A stretch of DNA of 64,000 nt from JANMAT01 sp031359995 (GTDB lineage Bacteria; Actinomycetota; Acidimicrobiia; Acidimicrobiales; Ilumatobacteraceae), in NCBI GenBank assembly GCA_031359995.1, contig JANMAT010000109.1, positions 62,001 to 126,000 of the forward strand, given 5' to 3'. A program made the position numbers and the translations under genes. The notes under the pieces were generated by a model. The model had not been told where the DNA came from and searched no databases. It saw only the letters and a list, made by a program, of their open reading frames with translations. This document shows positions 26,407 to 35,244 of this stretch, piece by piece. Within the stretch, counting starts at the first letter, position 1, and each line of letters starts with the position of its first letter.

Positions 26407-27150
26407 ATGCCCCTCGGACGTAACGAAGACATGCCCCGGGGCGGAGGTCCTGACGCGACCATGACGATGCAGCCAGGCACCTTCGGCGCCGGGGGCTCCC
26501 CCGCGCCGGTGCGCGGCGCGGTCTTCTCGCCCGATGCCCTGGCCCTGACCCGCGCCGTCGTCGCACTGGAAGAGGACCCGCAGATCCAGCTGGTGTGCAT
26601 CACCGGGCAGCGGGCCGAGCTCGACCGGGCCATCGCCGAGGACGGTCTCGACGTGGTGCTCGTGCATGGCGACGACCCGTGCGCGCTGCTCACCACGTGG
26701 CTGCGGCCGCCCGGCCACGTCCGGGCCCGGCCGGCGCTGCTGATGGTGGCGCCCGCGGCCGACCGGGGGCCGGTCATCGAGTTGCTCACCCACGGCGCGG
26801 ACGGCGTGGTGCTGCCCGACACCGAACCGGCCGCGCTGCGGGCCGCCATGCGGGCCTCGGCCGAGGGGTCGGCGCCGGTCGACGCCCGGGCCGCCCGCTA
26901 CGTGCTCGAGTGGATGACCGGCGGCGCCATCGACATCAGCTTCACGCCCCGCGAGCGCGAGGTGCTGGGTCTGGTGGCGGCCGGGCTGCTGAACAAGCAG
27001 ATCGCCCGCCAGCTGTCGATCTCGACGGCGACGGTGAAGGCCCACCTGACCCGCATCTACGAGCGGCTCGGCGTGCACGACCGCACCGCGGCGGCCGCGT
27101 GGGCCCAGAACCACGGCATCACCGGCACTCGCACCGACCCGACCGCCTGA
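26407..27150 (+). CDS. LuxR/NarL-family regulator with degenerate receiver domain
   Basis: A 247-residue protein. Residues about 35-150 look like a response-regulator receiver fold, but the usual phosphoacceptor position reads VVLVHGDDP, with His87 in place of Asp. The C-terminal 65 residues are a clear LuxR/NarL helix-turn-helix (FTPREREVLGLVAAGLLNKQ, then STATVKAHLTRIYERLGV). It probably regulates transcription without phosphorylation, or through another ligand. No sensor kinase is adjacent. A CAAAAT box 6 bases upstream supports the ATG at 26407, though later ATGs (e.g. 26431, 26461) are possible. Confidence 0.82.
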   Translation: MPLGRNEDMPRGGGPDATMTMQPGTFGAGGSPAPVRGAVFSPDALALTRAVVALEEDPQIQLVCITGQRAELDRAIAEDGLDVVLVHGDDPCALLTTWLRPPGHVRARPALLMVAPAADRGPVIELLTHGADGVVLPDTEPAALRAAMRASAEGSAPVDARAARYVLEWMTGGAIDISFTPREREVLGLVAAGLLNKQIARQLSISTATVKAHLTRIYERLGVHDRTAAAAWAQNHGITGTRTDPTA

Positions 27151-27182
27151 GCCGGCCCGCCCGCGCTGGCCGCGGGGCCGGC
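27151..27182. terminator. Candidate hairpin between convergent genes
   Basis: GCCGGCCCGC (27151-27160) pairs with GCGGGGCCGGC (27172-27182) with one bulged base. It sits between the LuxR-type gene and the first PEP-utilising paralog, which converge. Confidence 0.4.
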
Positions 27183-27221
27183 ACCCCGTTGGTGACGAAC
27201 CGGCTGCCGCCGTAGGGCCCG

Positions 27222-28973
27222 CTACGGCAAGGCGAGCACGGTGACCGTGCCGGCCGAACCGTCGACCTCCACCAGGGCGCCGTCGGGGATGGTGCGGGTG
27301 GCGTTGGTGACCGACACCACGCAGGGCAGGCCGAGCTCGCGGCTCACGATGACGGCGTGGGTGATCTGGGCGCCCACGTCGACCACCACCGCGGCGGCGG
27401 GCACGAACAGCGGCGTCCAGCTCGGGTCGGTGTAGGGCGCGATGAGGACCTCGCCCGGCTCCAGGCCCCGCGGGTCGGCCGGGTCGGTGATCACCCGGGC
27501 CCGGCCCTGCACCTTGCCGGGGCAGCCGGCGATGCCGTGCAGCACGGTGCCCACCGCCGACGCGGTCATACCGGCGGCCGACCGCGCCGCCCACTCGGAG
27601 GTGGGCGGCGGGGCACCGACCGACACGAACGGCGGCTCCAGCGCCCACAGCGTCAGGTAGTGGGCCTCACGCTCGCGGATGACGGCGGCGTACTCCTCGG
27701 GCTTCTCCACGAACAGGTCGAGCTCGTCGTCGACGAGCATGAAGAACTGTTCGACGGCGTCGAGCACGCCGCGCTCGACCATGCGGCGGGCGAGCTCGCG
27801 GTAGGCCAGGCGCATCTCGTGGACGACCTTGATGTTGTTGGTCTTGGTGCGCTCGCGGCCCACGTTGGTGAGGTGGGCCAGGCGGAGCCCGACATCGAAC
27901 ATGGCGGCGGTCTCGGCGGTGCCGGCGAGGGTGGCCCGCAGCTCGGCGGTGGCGGCGGTGCGCTCACTGGCCCGCACGCCGGTGCGGGCCGTGGGCGAGT
28001 CGGCGTCGTCGGCCAGGCGCATGCGGTCGATGGCGGTCAGCGGCAGCTCGGGCCGCGTGCCCCACACCTGGCTGCGGAACTCCCACTCGTTCGGGCCGCG
28101 GCAGCCGAAGTCACGCAGGAAGTGCCCGAAGCGCCACTCGAGCTCGGCGGCGTCGTTGTCGCCCGCCTCGGCGGCGCTGGCGATGCGCGCCTGCAGGCCG
28201 GTGGTGCCGCCGTCGAACAGGGCGGTGAGGGCGGCCGAGCCGCGCACGAGGCGCCCGAGCTCCCACAGGGCGAAGCTCGGCGCGGCCGAGTCGACGTCGC
28301 CCAGGCCCGACATGACGGTCATCAGCAGGTCGGCGCGACCGACCGCACCGAGCACCTGGGCCACCGTGCCGATGCCGACGCCCGACGCGCCCGACATCAT
28401 GATGTGACGGCAGAACAGCCGGCGGTAGAGCGGCGCGAACGAACGGGCGTGGTCGACCAGCTCCTGGTCGGTCATGGCCGCCAGGTCGGGGCGGCGGGCC
28501 ACCCACCGATCGACCTCGTCACGGTCGGCGCGGGCCTCGGCGAAGTCGTCACGGGCGAGGAGCTCGCCCAGGTACCGGGTCATGAGCGCGGCGTGCTTGG
28601 GGCTGTCGTCGGTGGGCCGGGCCTCGTCGGCGTACGACAGCACGCCGGGCAGGTCGCCCAGGTACTGCACGTCGGCCATCTCGGGGGTCATCCCGGGCAT
28701 GCGCACGCCGTAGACGCGGATGAGCGACAGGTTCAGGTACAGGTAACCGCCGAACACCGCACACGTGTTGGGGCGGTCGAGCTCGAACTCCTCGGCGTCG
28801 AGCGCGCCGGCGCGCACGTAGGCATCACGCCACCCCAACTCGCCCGGCCCGGTGATGCCGACCGAGGCCGACAGCGGCGACACCGGATCGGGCATCACCT
28901 CACCCGCGTTGCCCCGGGTGTACACGGGGTACTTCGCGCTCGGCAGGGAATCGGCGATCCAACGGTCCGTCAT
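27222..28973 (-). CDS. PEP-utilising-enzyme paralog 1 (central plus phosphohistidine domain, no ATP-grasp)
   Basis: A 583-residue protein that begins with a segment like YPVYTRGNAGEVMPDPVSPL (about residues 15-34). Shared blocks follow: GDVDSAAPS, RGPNEWE and GRERTKTN. It ends in a swivelling phosphohistidine domain with DPSWTPLF and THAVIVSRELG, predicted phospho-His539. This corresponds to the middle and His domains of rifampicin phosphotransferase or PEP synthase, without their N-terminal ATP-binding domain and without the PEP/pyruvate barrel. A separate ATP-grasp partner would be needed, as in phenylphosphate synthase. TACGGT (complement of 28981-28986) lies 7 bases before the ATG. It diverges from the GNAT gene. 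Confidence 0.82.
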   Translation of the reverse strand: MTDRWIADSLPSAKYPVYTRGNAGEVMPDPVSPLSASVGITGPGELGWRDAYVRAGALDAEEFELDRPNTCAVFGGYLYLNLSLIRVYGVRMPGMTPEMADVQYLGDLPGVLSYADEARPTDDSPKHAALMTRYLGELLARDDFAEARADRDEVDRWVARRPDLAAMTDQELVDHARSFAPLYRRLFCRHIMMSGASGVGIGTVAQVLGAVGRADLLMTVMSGLGDVDSAAPSFALWELGRLVRGSAALTALFDGGTTGLQARIASAAEAGDNDAAELEWRFGHFLRDFGCRGPNEWEFRSQVWGTRPELPLTAIDRMRLADDADSPTARTGVRASERTAATAELRATLAGTAETAAMFDVGLRLAHLTNVGRERTKTNNIKVVHEMRLAYRELARRMVERGVLDAVEQFFMLVDDELDLFVEKPEEYAAVIREREAHYLTLWALEPPFVSVGAPPPTSEWAARSAAGMTASAVGTVLHGIAGCPGKVQGRARVITDPADPRGLEPGEVLIAPYTDPSWTPLFVPAAAVVVDVGAQITHAVIVSRELGLPCVVSVTNATRTIPDGALVEVDGSAGTVTVLALP

Positions 28974-29038
28974 GGCGACCACCGTATCGGCCGGCCGGCG
29001 ATCGGCGCCGGACGCACCCGTGGCTACGCTCGGCCATC

Positions 29039-29893
29039 GTGATCGTGCGACAGGTGGACCCGCGGAGCGACCCGGACACCGTGGCGGCCATGGACGCGGT
29101 CATGCGGACGGCCTTCGCCACCACCTCGTTCGCCGACGCCATGGAGCGCTTCGCCACGGCCCAGCCCGACGGGTTCGTGGTCGCGGAAGACGAAGGTCGC
29201 GTGGTGGGCACGGGGTGCTGCGTGGGCTACCCCGGTGGCGGGTTCGGCTGGGTCGGGCTCGTCGCCACCGCGCCCGGTCACGAGCGTCGAGGCATCGCGA
29301 CCAAGGTCACCGAAGCGCTGGTCGCGATCCTGGCCGACCACGGGTGCGCCGCCGTGCTCGACGCCTCGGTGAAGGGCGGGCCCGTGTACGAGCGCATCGG
29401 CTTCCACGACCGTGGCCCCACCGCGGTGCTCACGCGCCGGTGTGGCCCGCTGACCCCGCCGGCCGGCGCCGACGTGGTGTGCGAGCGCCTGGCGGCCGAC
29501 GACTTCGACGAGATCGTCGCGTACGACACCGTCTGCTTCGGCGCCGACCGCGGCACCCTGCTGGCCGCGGCGCGGGCCCAGCGCCCCGGCCGCGCGCTGG
29601 TGGCCCACCGCGCCGGCCGCGTCGTGGGCTACACCATCGCCCACGACCCCACGCTGGCCCCGCTGGTGGCCGACGACGCCGACGCCCTGCACGCCCTGGT
29701 GGCCGCGGCCGTCACGCTGCCGTTCAGCGATGGGACGCGGGCGACCGTGCCGCCCGAGAGCGCCCACCGGGCCGCGCTGGAAGCGCTCGGCTTCGAGCAC
29801 CAGCGCAGCCTGCGCAACATGCGCCGTGGCATCGACGTACTACCCGGCCGGCGCGAGCGGATCGCTAGCCAGCTGAGCCTGGGCGAGGGCTGA
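29039..29893 (+). CDS. Two-domain GNAT acetyltransferase
   Basis: A 284-residue protein with a clear N-terminal GNAT domain (WVGLVATAPGHERRGIATKV is the acetyl-CoA loop, about residues 65-84) and a second, weaker GNAT-like half (VAHRAGRVVGYTI). Such tandem GNATs acetylate small molecules or amino groups, and the substrate is unknown. TACGCT (29025-29030) lies 8 bases before the GTG. It lies between PEP-utilising paralogs 1 and 2 but on the opposite strand, so co-regulation is possible only through the shared upstream region with paralog 1. Confidence 0.85.
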   Translation: MIVRQVDPRSDPDTVAAMDAVMRTAFATTSFADAMERFATAQPDGFVVAEDEGRVVGTGCCVGYPGGGFGWVGLVATAPGHERRGIATKVTEALVAILADHGCAAVLDASVKGGPVYERIGFHDRGPTAVLTRRCGPLTPPAGADVVCERLAADDFDEIVAYDTVCFGADRGTLLAAARAQRPGRALVAHRAGRVVGYTIAHDPTLAPLVADDADALHALVAAAVTLPFSDGTRATVPPESAHRAALEALGFEHQRSLRNMRRGIDVLPGRRERIASQLSLGEG

Positions 29894-29909
29894 GGCTGCG
29901 GGGCACGCC

Positions 29910-29931
29910 CGCGGCCCGCCGAGCGGCCGCG
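29910..29931. terminator. Candidate hairpin between GNAT and paralog 2
   Basis: CGCGGCC (29910-29916) pairs with GGCCGCG (29925-29931) around an 8-base loop, between convergent genes. It is short, so only suggestive. Confidence 0.35.
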
Positions 29932-29934
29932 CCG

Positions 29935-31662
29935 TCAGTGGATGAAGACGGTGCCGGCATCGCCGTCGACGGTGACGAGGGCCCCGTCGGGGATGCGGCG
30001 GGTGGCGTGCTGCACGCTGACGACGCACGGGATGCCGAGCTCGCGGCTCACGATCACCGCATGGCTCACCGGCGCACCGACGTCGACGATCACCGCGGCC
30101 GCGGGCACGAACAGCGGCGTCCAGCTCGGGTCGGTGAACGGGGCCACCAGCACGTCGCCTGGTTCGAGCGCGGTCGGGTCGGCCGGGTCCAGGATCACCC
30201 GGGCGATGCCCGTGGCGATGCCAGGGCAGCCGGGCACGCCGTGGAGCGTGTCGCCGAGCGACGCCACCGCGACCGGCCGGCGGTCGCGCCGTGGCCACTG
30301 CGACAGGGGCGGCGGCGGGCCGTTCACGATGAACGGCGGCTCCAGGTCGAACAGCTCCAGGTACTGCTGCTCGCGGCCGGCCAGGCGGGCCCGGAAGCCG
30401 TCGGGGTCGTGCACGAACGCGTCGAGCTCGTCGGCCACCAGCATGGTGACGGCGTCGAGTCCGTAGCCGTGGCGGGCGCCCAGCTCGCGCACGGCCATGC
30501 GCACCTCGTGGAGGACGCGGATGATCGTCGTCTTGGTGCGCTCGCGCCCCGCGAGGTGGATGTGGGCCGAGCGCAGCGCAGCCAGGAACTGCTCCAGGAT
30601 CTCGGGTTCGTCGGCCAGAGCGCTGACGATGGAGTCGGTGACCGCTTCGCGGTCGGCGGCCCGCAGGGCGCTGCGCACCGAGGGCGCGTGGTCGTCGTCC
30701 TGGTGGCGCATGCGGTCGAGCAGGGCCAGGGCCAGACCGGGGCGCGTCTCCCACACCTCGGCCCGCAGGTCCCACTCGTTCGGACCGCGTGAGCCGTGGT
30801 CGACGAGGAAGCGGTCGACGCCGGCCACCAGCACCGCGGCCGCCGGTTCGGCCGAGGCCCGCACCCGGTCGAGCAGGCCGTCGAAGCCGCGCCCGGCGGC
30901 GATGGTGGCGTCGAACAGGTTGGTGAGGGCCACGCTGCGGCGCACCTCGCGCGACAGCTCCCACAGGGCCTGGCTGGGCGCGGCCGAGTCGACGTCGCCC
31001 ACGCTCGACATCAGCCGCAGGGCCAGGCCGGCGTCGCCCATGCCGGCGGCCACGGCCTGCAGCACACCGGGGCCGATCGACGAGCACGCCGTCATCTCCA
31101 GGTGGCGACAGAACAGGTGGCGCAGCAGGGGCTGGAGCGAGCGGGCCCGCTCCACCAGGGCCTCGTCGCCGAGCACGCCCAGATCGGGACGGGTGGCGCG
31201 GGTGGTGGCGGCCGTCTCCCGGTCGTCGCGCAGGTGGGGCAGGTCGGTCGCGGTCAACGTGGCCGCCATCCACGCGCCCAGGCGCTCGGTGGCCGCCTCG
31301 CTCTCGTGGCTCGGCTCGGGCTCGTAGGGCGGCACGTCGGGGTGCTCGCCGAAGTACATGATGTCGACCATCTCGGGCGTGAGCCCCGGAGCCCGCACAC
31401 CGAACAACCGGGCGGTGGTGGCGTTGATGTAGAGGTAGCCACCGAAGGAGCCGATGACCTCCTCGGGGTCGATCTCGTCGGCGGTGAACAACCCGGTGAC
31501 GAGTTGGCTGTCCCACCAGCCCTCGATGAGTGCGTCGTGCCACACGAGCGTCCACGCCAGCGGGCTGGCCGGGTTCGGCATCACCTCGCCGGCGTTGGCG
31601 CGCGTGTACAGGGGGTAGCGGTTGCTCGCCGACCAGTCGGTGAGCCATCGATCGGCGACCAT
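29935..31662 (-). CDS. PEP-utilising-enzyme paralog 2 (central plus phosphohistidine domain, no ATP-grasp)
   Basis: A 575-residue paralog of the proteins at 27222 and 31675. It has YPLYTRANAGEVMPNPASPL near the N-terminus, then GDVDSAAPS, RGPNEWD, GRERTKT and the His domain DPSWTPLF...SHAVIVSRELG, predicted phospho-His534. No nucleotide-binding domain is present. The ATG is preceded by an AAGGA-type ribosome site, and the gene starts 12 bases after the stop of paralog 3, so paralogs 3 and 2 form an operon. It could take a phosphoryl group from a separate kinase subunit and pass it to a small molecule bound by the central domain. The substrate is unknown. Confidence 0.82.
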   Translation of the reverse strand: MVADRWLTDWSASNRYPLYTRANAGEVMPNPASPLAWTLVWHDALIEGWWDSQLVTGLFTADEIDPEEVIGSFGGYLYINATTARLFGVRAPGLTPEMVDIMYFGEHPDVPPYEPEPSHESEAATERLGAWMAATLTATDLPHLRDDRETAATTRATRPDLGVLGDEALVERARSLQPLLRHLFCRHLEMTACSSIGPGVLQAVAAGMGDAGLALRLMSSVGDVDSAAPSQALWELSREVRRSVALTNLFDATIAAGRGFDGLLDRVRASAEPAAAVLVAGVDRFLVDHGSRGPNEWDLRAEVWETRPGLALALLDRMRHQDDDHAPSVRSALRAADREAVTDSIVSALADEPEILEQFLAALRSAHIHLAGRERTKTTIIRVLHEVRMAVRELGARHGYGLDAVTMLVADELDAFVHDPDGFRARLAGREQQYLELFDLEPPFIVNGPPPPLSQWPRRDRRPVAVASLGDTLHGVPGCPGIATGIARVILDPADPTALEPGDVLVAPFTDPSWTPLFVPAAAVIVDVGAPVSHAVIVSRELGIPCVVSVQHATRRIPDGALVTVDGDAGTVFIH

Positions 31663-31674
31663 GGTTTCCTTCGT

Positions 31675-33432
31675 CTACAGGACGGTGACGACGCCGGTGT
31701 TGCCGTCGACACGCACCCGCGCCCCGTCGGCGATGCGCTTGGTGGCGCCGGTGGCCGAGATCACGCACGGGATCCCGAGCTCGCGGCTCACGATCACCGC
31801 ATGGCTCATGGGCGCACCCACGTCGACCACGACGGCGGCCGCGGGCACGAACAGCGGCGTCCAGCTCGGGTCGGTGGCGGGGGCGATCAGCACGTCACCG
31901 GGGCCGAGCGCGCTCGGATCGTTCGAGTCGAGCACGACGCGGGCGATGCCCTCGGCCACGCCCGTGCAGCCGGGGATGCCCTGGATGGTCTCGCCGGAGA
32001 CGAGCTGCTGGTAGACGACCGCGTCCCGGCGCACCCAACCCTCGGGGAAGTTCGGGTGCTCGTTGAAGATGAACTCGGGCTCGCACGCGGCCAGCGCCTG
32101 CCACTGGGCCTTGCGCTCGGCGATGGCCGGCTTCAGCGCCGCCGGGTCGGCGAACAGCGTGGGGAACTCGTCGATGAACACGAAGGCGAAGTCCTCGACC
32201 TCGTCGAACACGCCTTTGGCCACCATGCGCCGGCCGAGCTCGCGCATCAGCAGGCGGGGCTCCTGGATGAGGCGCACGCAGTTCGTCTTGGTGCGCTCGC
32301 GGCCGGACATCCACACCGCCGCCGCCGAGTAGGCCATCTCGAACTGGGCCTTGGTGGCGTCGTCGACGCCCGCCGCCTCGAGGATGGCGCGGGCCTCGGC
32401 CACCGCCTTCTCCCGCTCGCCGGCCAGCGCCCGCTGGTGACCGGTGGGGTCGGCCGAGTCACCGACCAGGCGCATGCGGTCGATGGCCGACAGGGCCAGG
32501 GCCGGACGGGTCTCCCACGTGGGCCGGGCCGTGTCCCACTCGTTGGGGCCGCGCGAGCCGAACTCGCAGAGGAAGTCGGCGAAGGCGCCCCGGAACGCGG
32601 CGACGTCAGCGTCGTCGGAGGCCTGGAGCTTCGCGTCGAGATCGGGCACCCCGCCGTCGAACAGCGCGGTCAGCGCGGCCGACGCACGGACCGAGCGCGA
32701 CAGCGTCCACATGGCCAGTGACGGCGCCGCCGAGTCGACGTCGCCCACACCCGAGATGAGCGGTGTCAACAGGTCGGGGCGGCCGATGGCGGCGGTGACG
32801 GCGGCGAGGATGCCGATGGGCACCGATGCTGCGTAGGTCGTGTGCAGGTGCTGGCCGAACAGGTGCCGGAACGAGTCGTCGAACATCTTCATCGCGGCGG
32901 CCAGCAGGCCCTCGTCGGACAGCGTGGTCGGGTCGACGCGGTCGGCCCGCAGCTGCTTGGTCATGGCCTGGTCCACGAGCAGCTCGGGCAGGGTCTGGGC
33001 GGTGAGCACGAAGCCCAGCCACGCCGCGACCTTCTCCGACAGATCGGGGCGCACGTCGCCGGCCGCCTCCACGTACGGCGGGATGCCGGGCTGCGCGCCG
33101 AAGAACTGCTCGTCCATCGCCTGCCACGACAGGCCGGGCGCCCGCTCGCCGAACAGCCGGATGATCGAGGCGTTCAGGTAGCAGTAGCCGCCGAACACGC
33201 CGATGACGTCCATGGTGTCGTCACGGAACTCGCTGTACTCGAAGGCACCCATGCGCACCCAGGCGTCCCGCCAGCCCATCTCGGCCCCGCTGTGCAGGAT
33301 CGCCGAGCGGGTGAACGGGAACACCGGGTCGGGGAACACCTCGCCCACGTTGGCCCGCGTGTAGAGCGGGAAGCGCGTGCTCGGGTCCACATCGGACACC
33401 CACCGGTCGAAGGTGATCCCGTTCGCAGCCAT
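31675..33432 (-). CDS. PEP-utilising-enzyme paralog 3 (central plus phosphohistidine domain, no ATP-grasp)
   Basis: A 585-residue paralog with FPLYTRANVGEVFPDPVFPF near residue 20, GDVDSAAPS, RGPNEWD, GRERTKTN and the swivelling domain with predicted phospho-His544 in SHAVIVSRELG. It is the first gene of the two-gene operon with paralog 2. The ATG at 33432 (MAANGITF) is favoured over a start 20 codons upstream, because the other two paralogs also begin about 10-15 residues before the conserved block and GGGGGAG lies just upstream. The lack of an ATP-grasp domain in all three copies argues against simple truncation. Confidence 0.82.
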   Translation of the reverse strand: MAANGITFDRWVSDVDPSTRFPLYTRANVGEVFPDPVFPFTRSAILHSGAEMGWRDAWVRMGAFEYSEFRDDTMDVIGVFGGYCYLNASIIRLFGERAPGLSWQAMDEQFFGAQPGIPPYVEAAGDVRPDLSEKVAAWLGFVLTAQTLPELLVDQAMTKQLRADRVDPTTLSDEGLLAAAMKMFDDSFRHLFGQHLHTTYAASVPIGILAAVTAAIGRPDLLTPLISGVGDVDSAAPSLAMWTLSRSVRASAALTALFDGGVPDLDAKLQASDDADVAAFRGAFADFLCEFGSRGPNEWDTARPTWETRPALALSAIDRMRLVGDSADPTGHQRALAGEREKAVAEARAILEAAGVDDATKAQFEMAYSAAAVWMSGRERTKTNCVRLIQEPRLLMRELGRRMVAKGVFDEVEDFAFVFIDEFPTLFADPAALKPAIAERKAQWQALAACEPEFIFNEHPNFPEGWVRRDAVVYQQLVSGETIQGIPGCTGVAEGIARVVLDSNDPSALGPGDVLIAPATDPSWTPLFVPAAAVVVDVGAPMSHAVIVSRELGIPCVISATGATKRIADGARVRVDGNTGVVTVL

Positions 33433-33576
33433 GACTCCCCCGTCGTTTCGCGCCGCCGCCGTGCGGCCCTCGCGTGCCAGTGCCGCCCCCACGTGCGGCT
33501 GTGGCGCCGGACACTAGTGCAGCGACCGGGGTGTCCCGCCTCGCTGCCGCGCAGAGCGGGGTGGGAGAATCAGCCG

Positions 33577-35217
33577 GTGACGGACGCTCCCCCCCAGCGC
33601 ACCGAGCCCGCCCCGCCCGACGCCCCGTTCGGCGACGACCGTGACTGGGCCGCGTTCAGCGACACCCCGCCGTGGGTCCTCGACCGCGACCGCATCGTGT
33701 GGCTGGCTGGCATCGACGCCCTCCGCGAAGTGGCCCGGGCCGAAGTGCCCCGGCTGACCAGGCCCTCGAAGCTGCCGCCCGGCCCCCGGGTCGTGAAGGT
33801 CATCAGCCGCCTCACCAAAGCCCTCGTGCCGTGGCTGGTGCGCAAGAAGCGGGGTCGCTACGCGGACGACGCCGCCCGCCGGGCCGACCTGTCGCTGCGG
33901 CTGCGTCTGGCCGCGGAGGATCTGGGCGCCACCTACATCAAGCTCGGGCAGATCATCTCCTCCGGCGAGGGCCTCTTCCCGGCCGAGCTCGTCCACGAGT
34001 TCAAACGCTGCCGTGACCAGGTGCCGCCCGAACCGTTCGCCCTGGTCCGCGACGTGGTCGAGCGCGAGCTGGGCGCCCGCCTGGAGGACGTGTTCGCCGT
34101 CTTCGAGCGCGAGCCGCTGGCCGCGGCGTCGATCGCCCAGGTGCACGCGGCGACCCTGCGCACCGGCGAGGAGGTCGTGGTGAAGGTGCAGCGGCCGAGC
34201 GTCGGCCGCTTCGTGCGCGAAGACCTCGCCGCCATGGCCTGGCTGGCCCCGTACCTGGTGGGCCGCATCCCCGTGGCCGCGCTGGCCAACCCACCGGCGC
34301 TCGTCGAGCTGTTCGCCGAGACCATCACCGAGGAGCTCGACTTCCGGCTGGAAGCGGCCAACATGCTCGACGTGGCCGGGGTGCTGGCCGAGCTGGGCCA
34401 ACGCGGCTACGTGGTGCCCCGCCCCCACCCCCGCCTCGTCACCCAGCGGGTGCTGGTCATGGAGCGCCTGCGCGGCTACGCCTTCGACGATGTCGAGGCG
34501 CTGCACGCCGCCGGCATCGACACCCACGCCGTGATCCGCACGGGCATGATCGCCTTCATGGAAGGCGCCATGATCCACGGCATCTTCCACGGCGACCTGC
34601 ACGGCGGGAACCTGTTCGTGATGCCCGACGGGCGCACCGCCCTGCTCGACTTCGGCATCACCGCGCGCCTCAGCCAGCCCCGCCGGCTGGCGTTCCTGCG
34701 GCTCATGATGAGCGGCATCGCCAACGACCCGCGCGGCCAGCTCGCCGCGTTGCGCGACCTGGGCGCGCTCCCGGCCGACACCGACCTCGACGCGGTCGCT
34801 CGCGACCTGAAGCTCGACGAGCCCGTCGTCGACCCCACCACGCTCACCGGCGAGCAACTGGTGTCCGAGGTGCAACGGGTGGTGAAGGCGCTGCTGGGCT
34901 ACGGCGCCCGCATGCCCAAGGAGCTCATGCTCTACGTGAAGAACCTGGTGTTCCTCGACGGCGCCATCGCCAAGCTGGCGCCCGACCTCGACCTGCTCGG
35001 CGAGATCGGCGCCATCTCCATGACCTTCGCCCAGCGCCACGGCGAGCGCCTGGCCAACGAGCTCGGCGTGGAGCACGCGCCGCTCGAGATCGACCTGACC
35101 GGCGTGAAGGCCAGCTTCGGGGTCGACGCGTCAGTCGAGCAGCTCACCTACCGCGATCTGCAGAAGCGGCGCGAGCTGATCAACAAGCGCATGCGTGACC
35201 ACGTGCGCCCGCGCTGA
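33577..35217 (+). CDS. ABC1/UbiB (AarF) family atypical kinase
   Basis: A 546-residue protein with the signature motifs of the UbiB family: YIKLGQIISS (the KxGQ motif), AAASIAQVHAA (Ala-rich loop), VVVKVQRP (catalytic Lys), TEELDFRLEAAN, FHGDLHGGNLFV (catalytic loop) and LLDFGITA (metal-binding Asp). Members support quinone or isoprenoid lipid biosynthesis through an unusual ATPase/kinase activity. No clear transmembrane helices are visible at the C-terminus. GAGAAT (33565-33570) lies 6 bases before the GTG at 33577. The long upstream extension of the frame overlaps paralog 3 and is not coding. Confidence 0.9.
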   Translation: MTDAPPQRTEPAPPDAPFGDDRDWAAFSDTPPWVLDRDRIVWLAGIDALREVARAEVPRLTRPSKLPPGPRVVKVISRLTKALVPWLVRKKRGRYADDAARRADLSLRLRLAAEDLGATYIKLGQIISSGEGLFPAELVHEFKRCRDQVPPEPFALVRDVVERELGARLEDVFAVFEREPLAAASIAQVHAATLRTGEEVVVKVQRPSVGRFVREDLAAMAWLAPYLVGRIPVAALANPPALVELFAETITEELDFRLEAANMLDVAGVLAELGQRGYVVPRPHPRLVTQRVLVMERLRGYAFDDVEALHAAGIDTHAVIRTGMIAFMEGAMIHGIFHGDLHGGNLFVMPDGRTALLDFGITARLSQPRRLAFLRLMMSGIANDPRGQLAALRDLGALPADTDLDAVARDLKLDEPVVDPTTLTGEQLVSEVQRVVKALLGYGARMPKELMLYVKNLVFLDGAIAKLAPDLDLLGEIGAISMTFAQRHGERLANELGVEHAPLEIDLTGVKASFGVDASVEQLTYRDLQKRRELINKRMRDHVRPR

Positions 35218-35244
35218 ACGCCGGGCCCGAAGACCCGGGCGGGA

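Noticed and set aside
26407..33432. The phosphohistidine paralogs with LuxR and GNAT as an antibiotic-inactivation island
   Set aside because: Similarity to rifampicin phosphotransferase covers only two of three domains. No rifampicin-associated promoter element or resistance gene was seen, so this function cannot be claimed.
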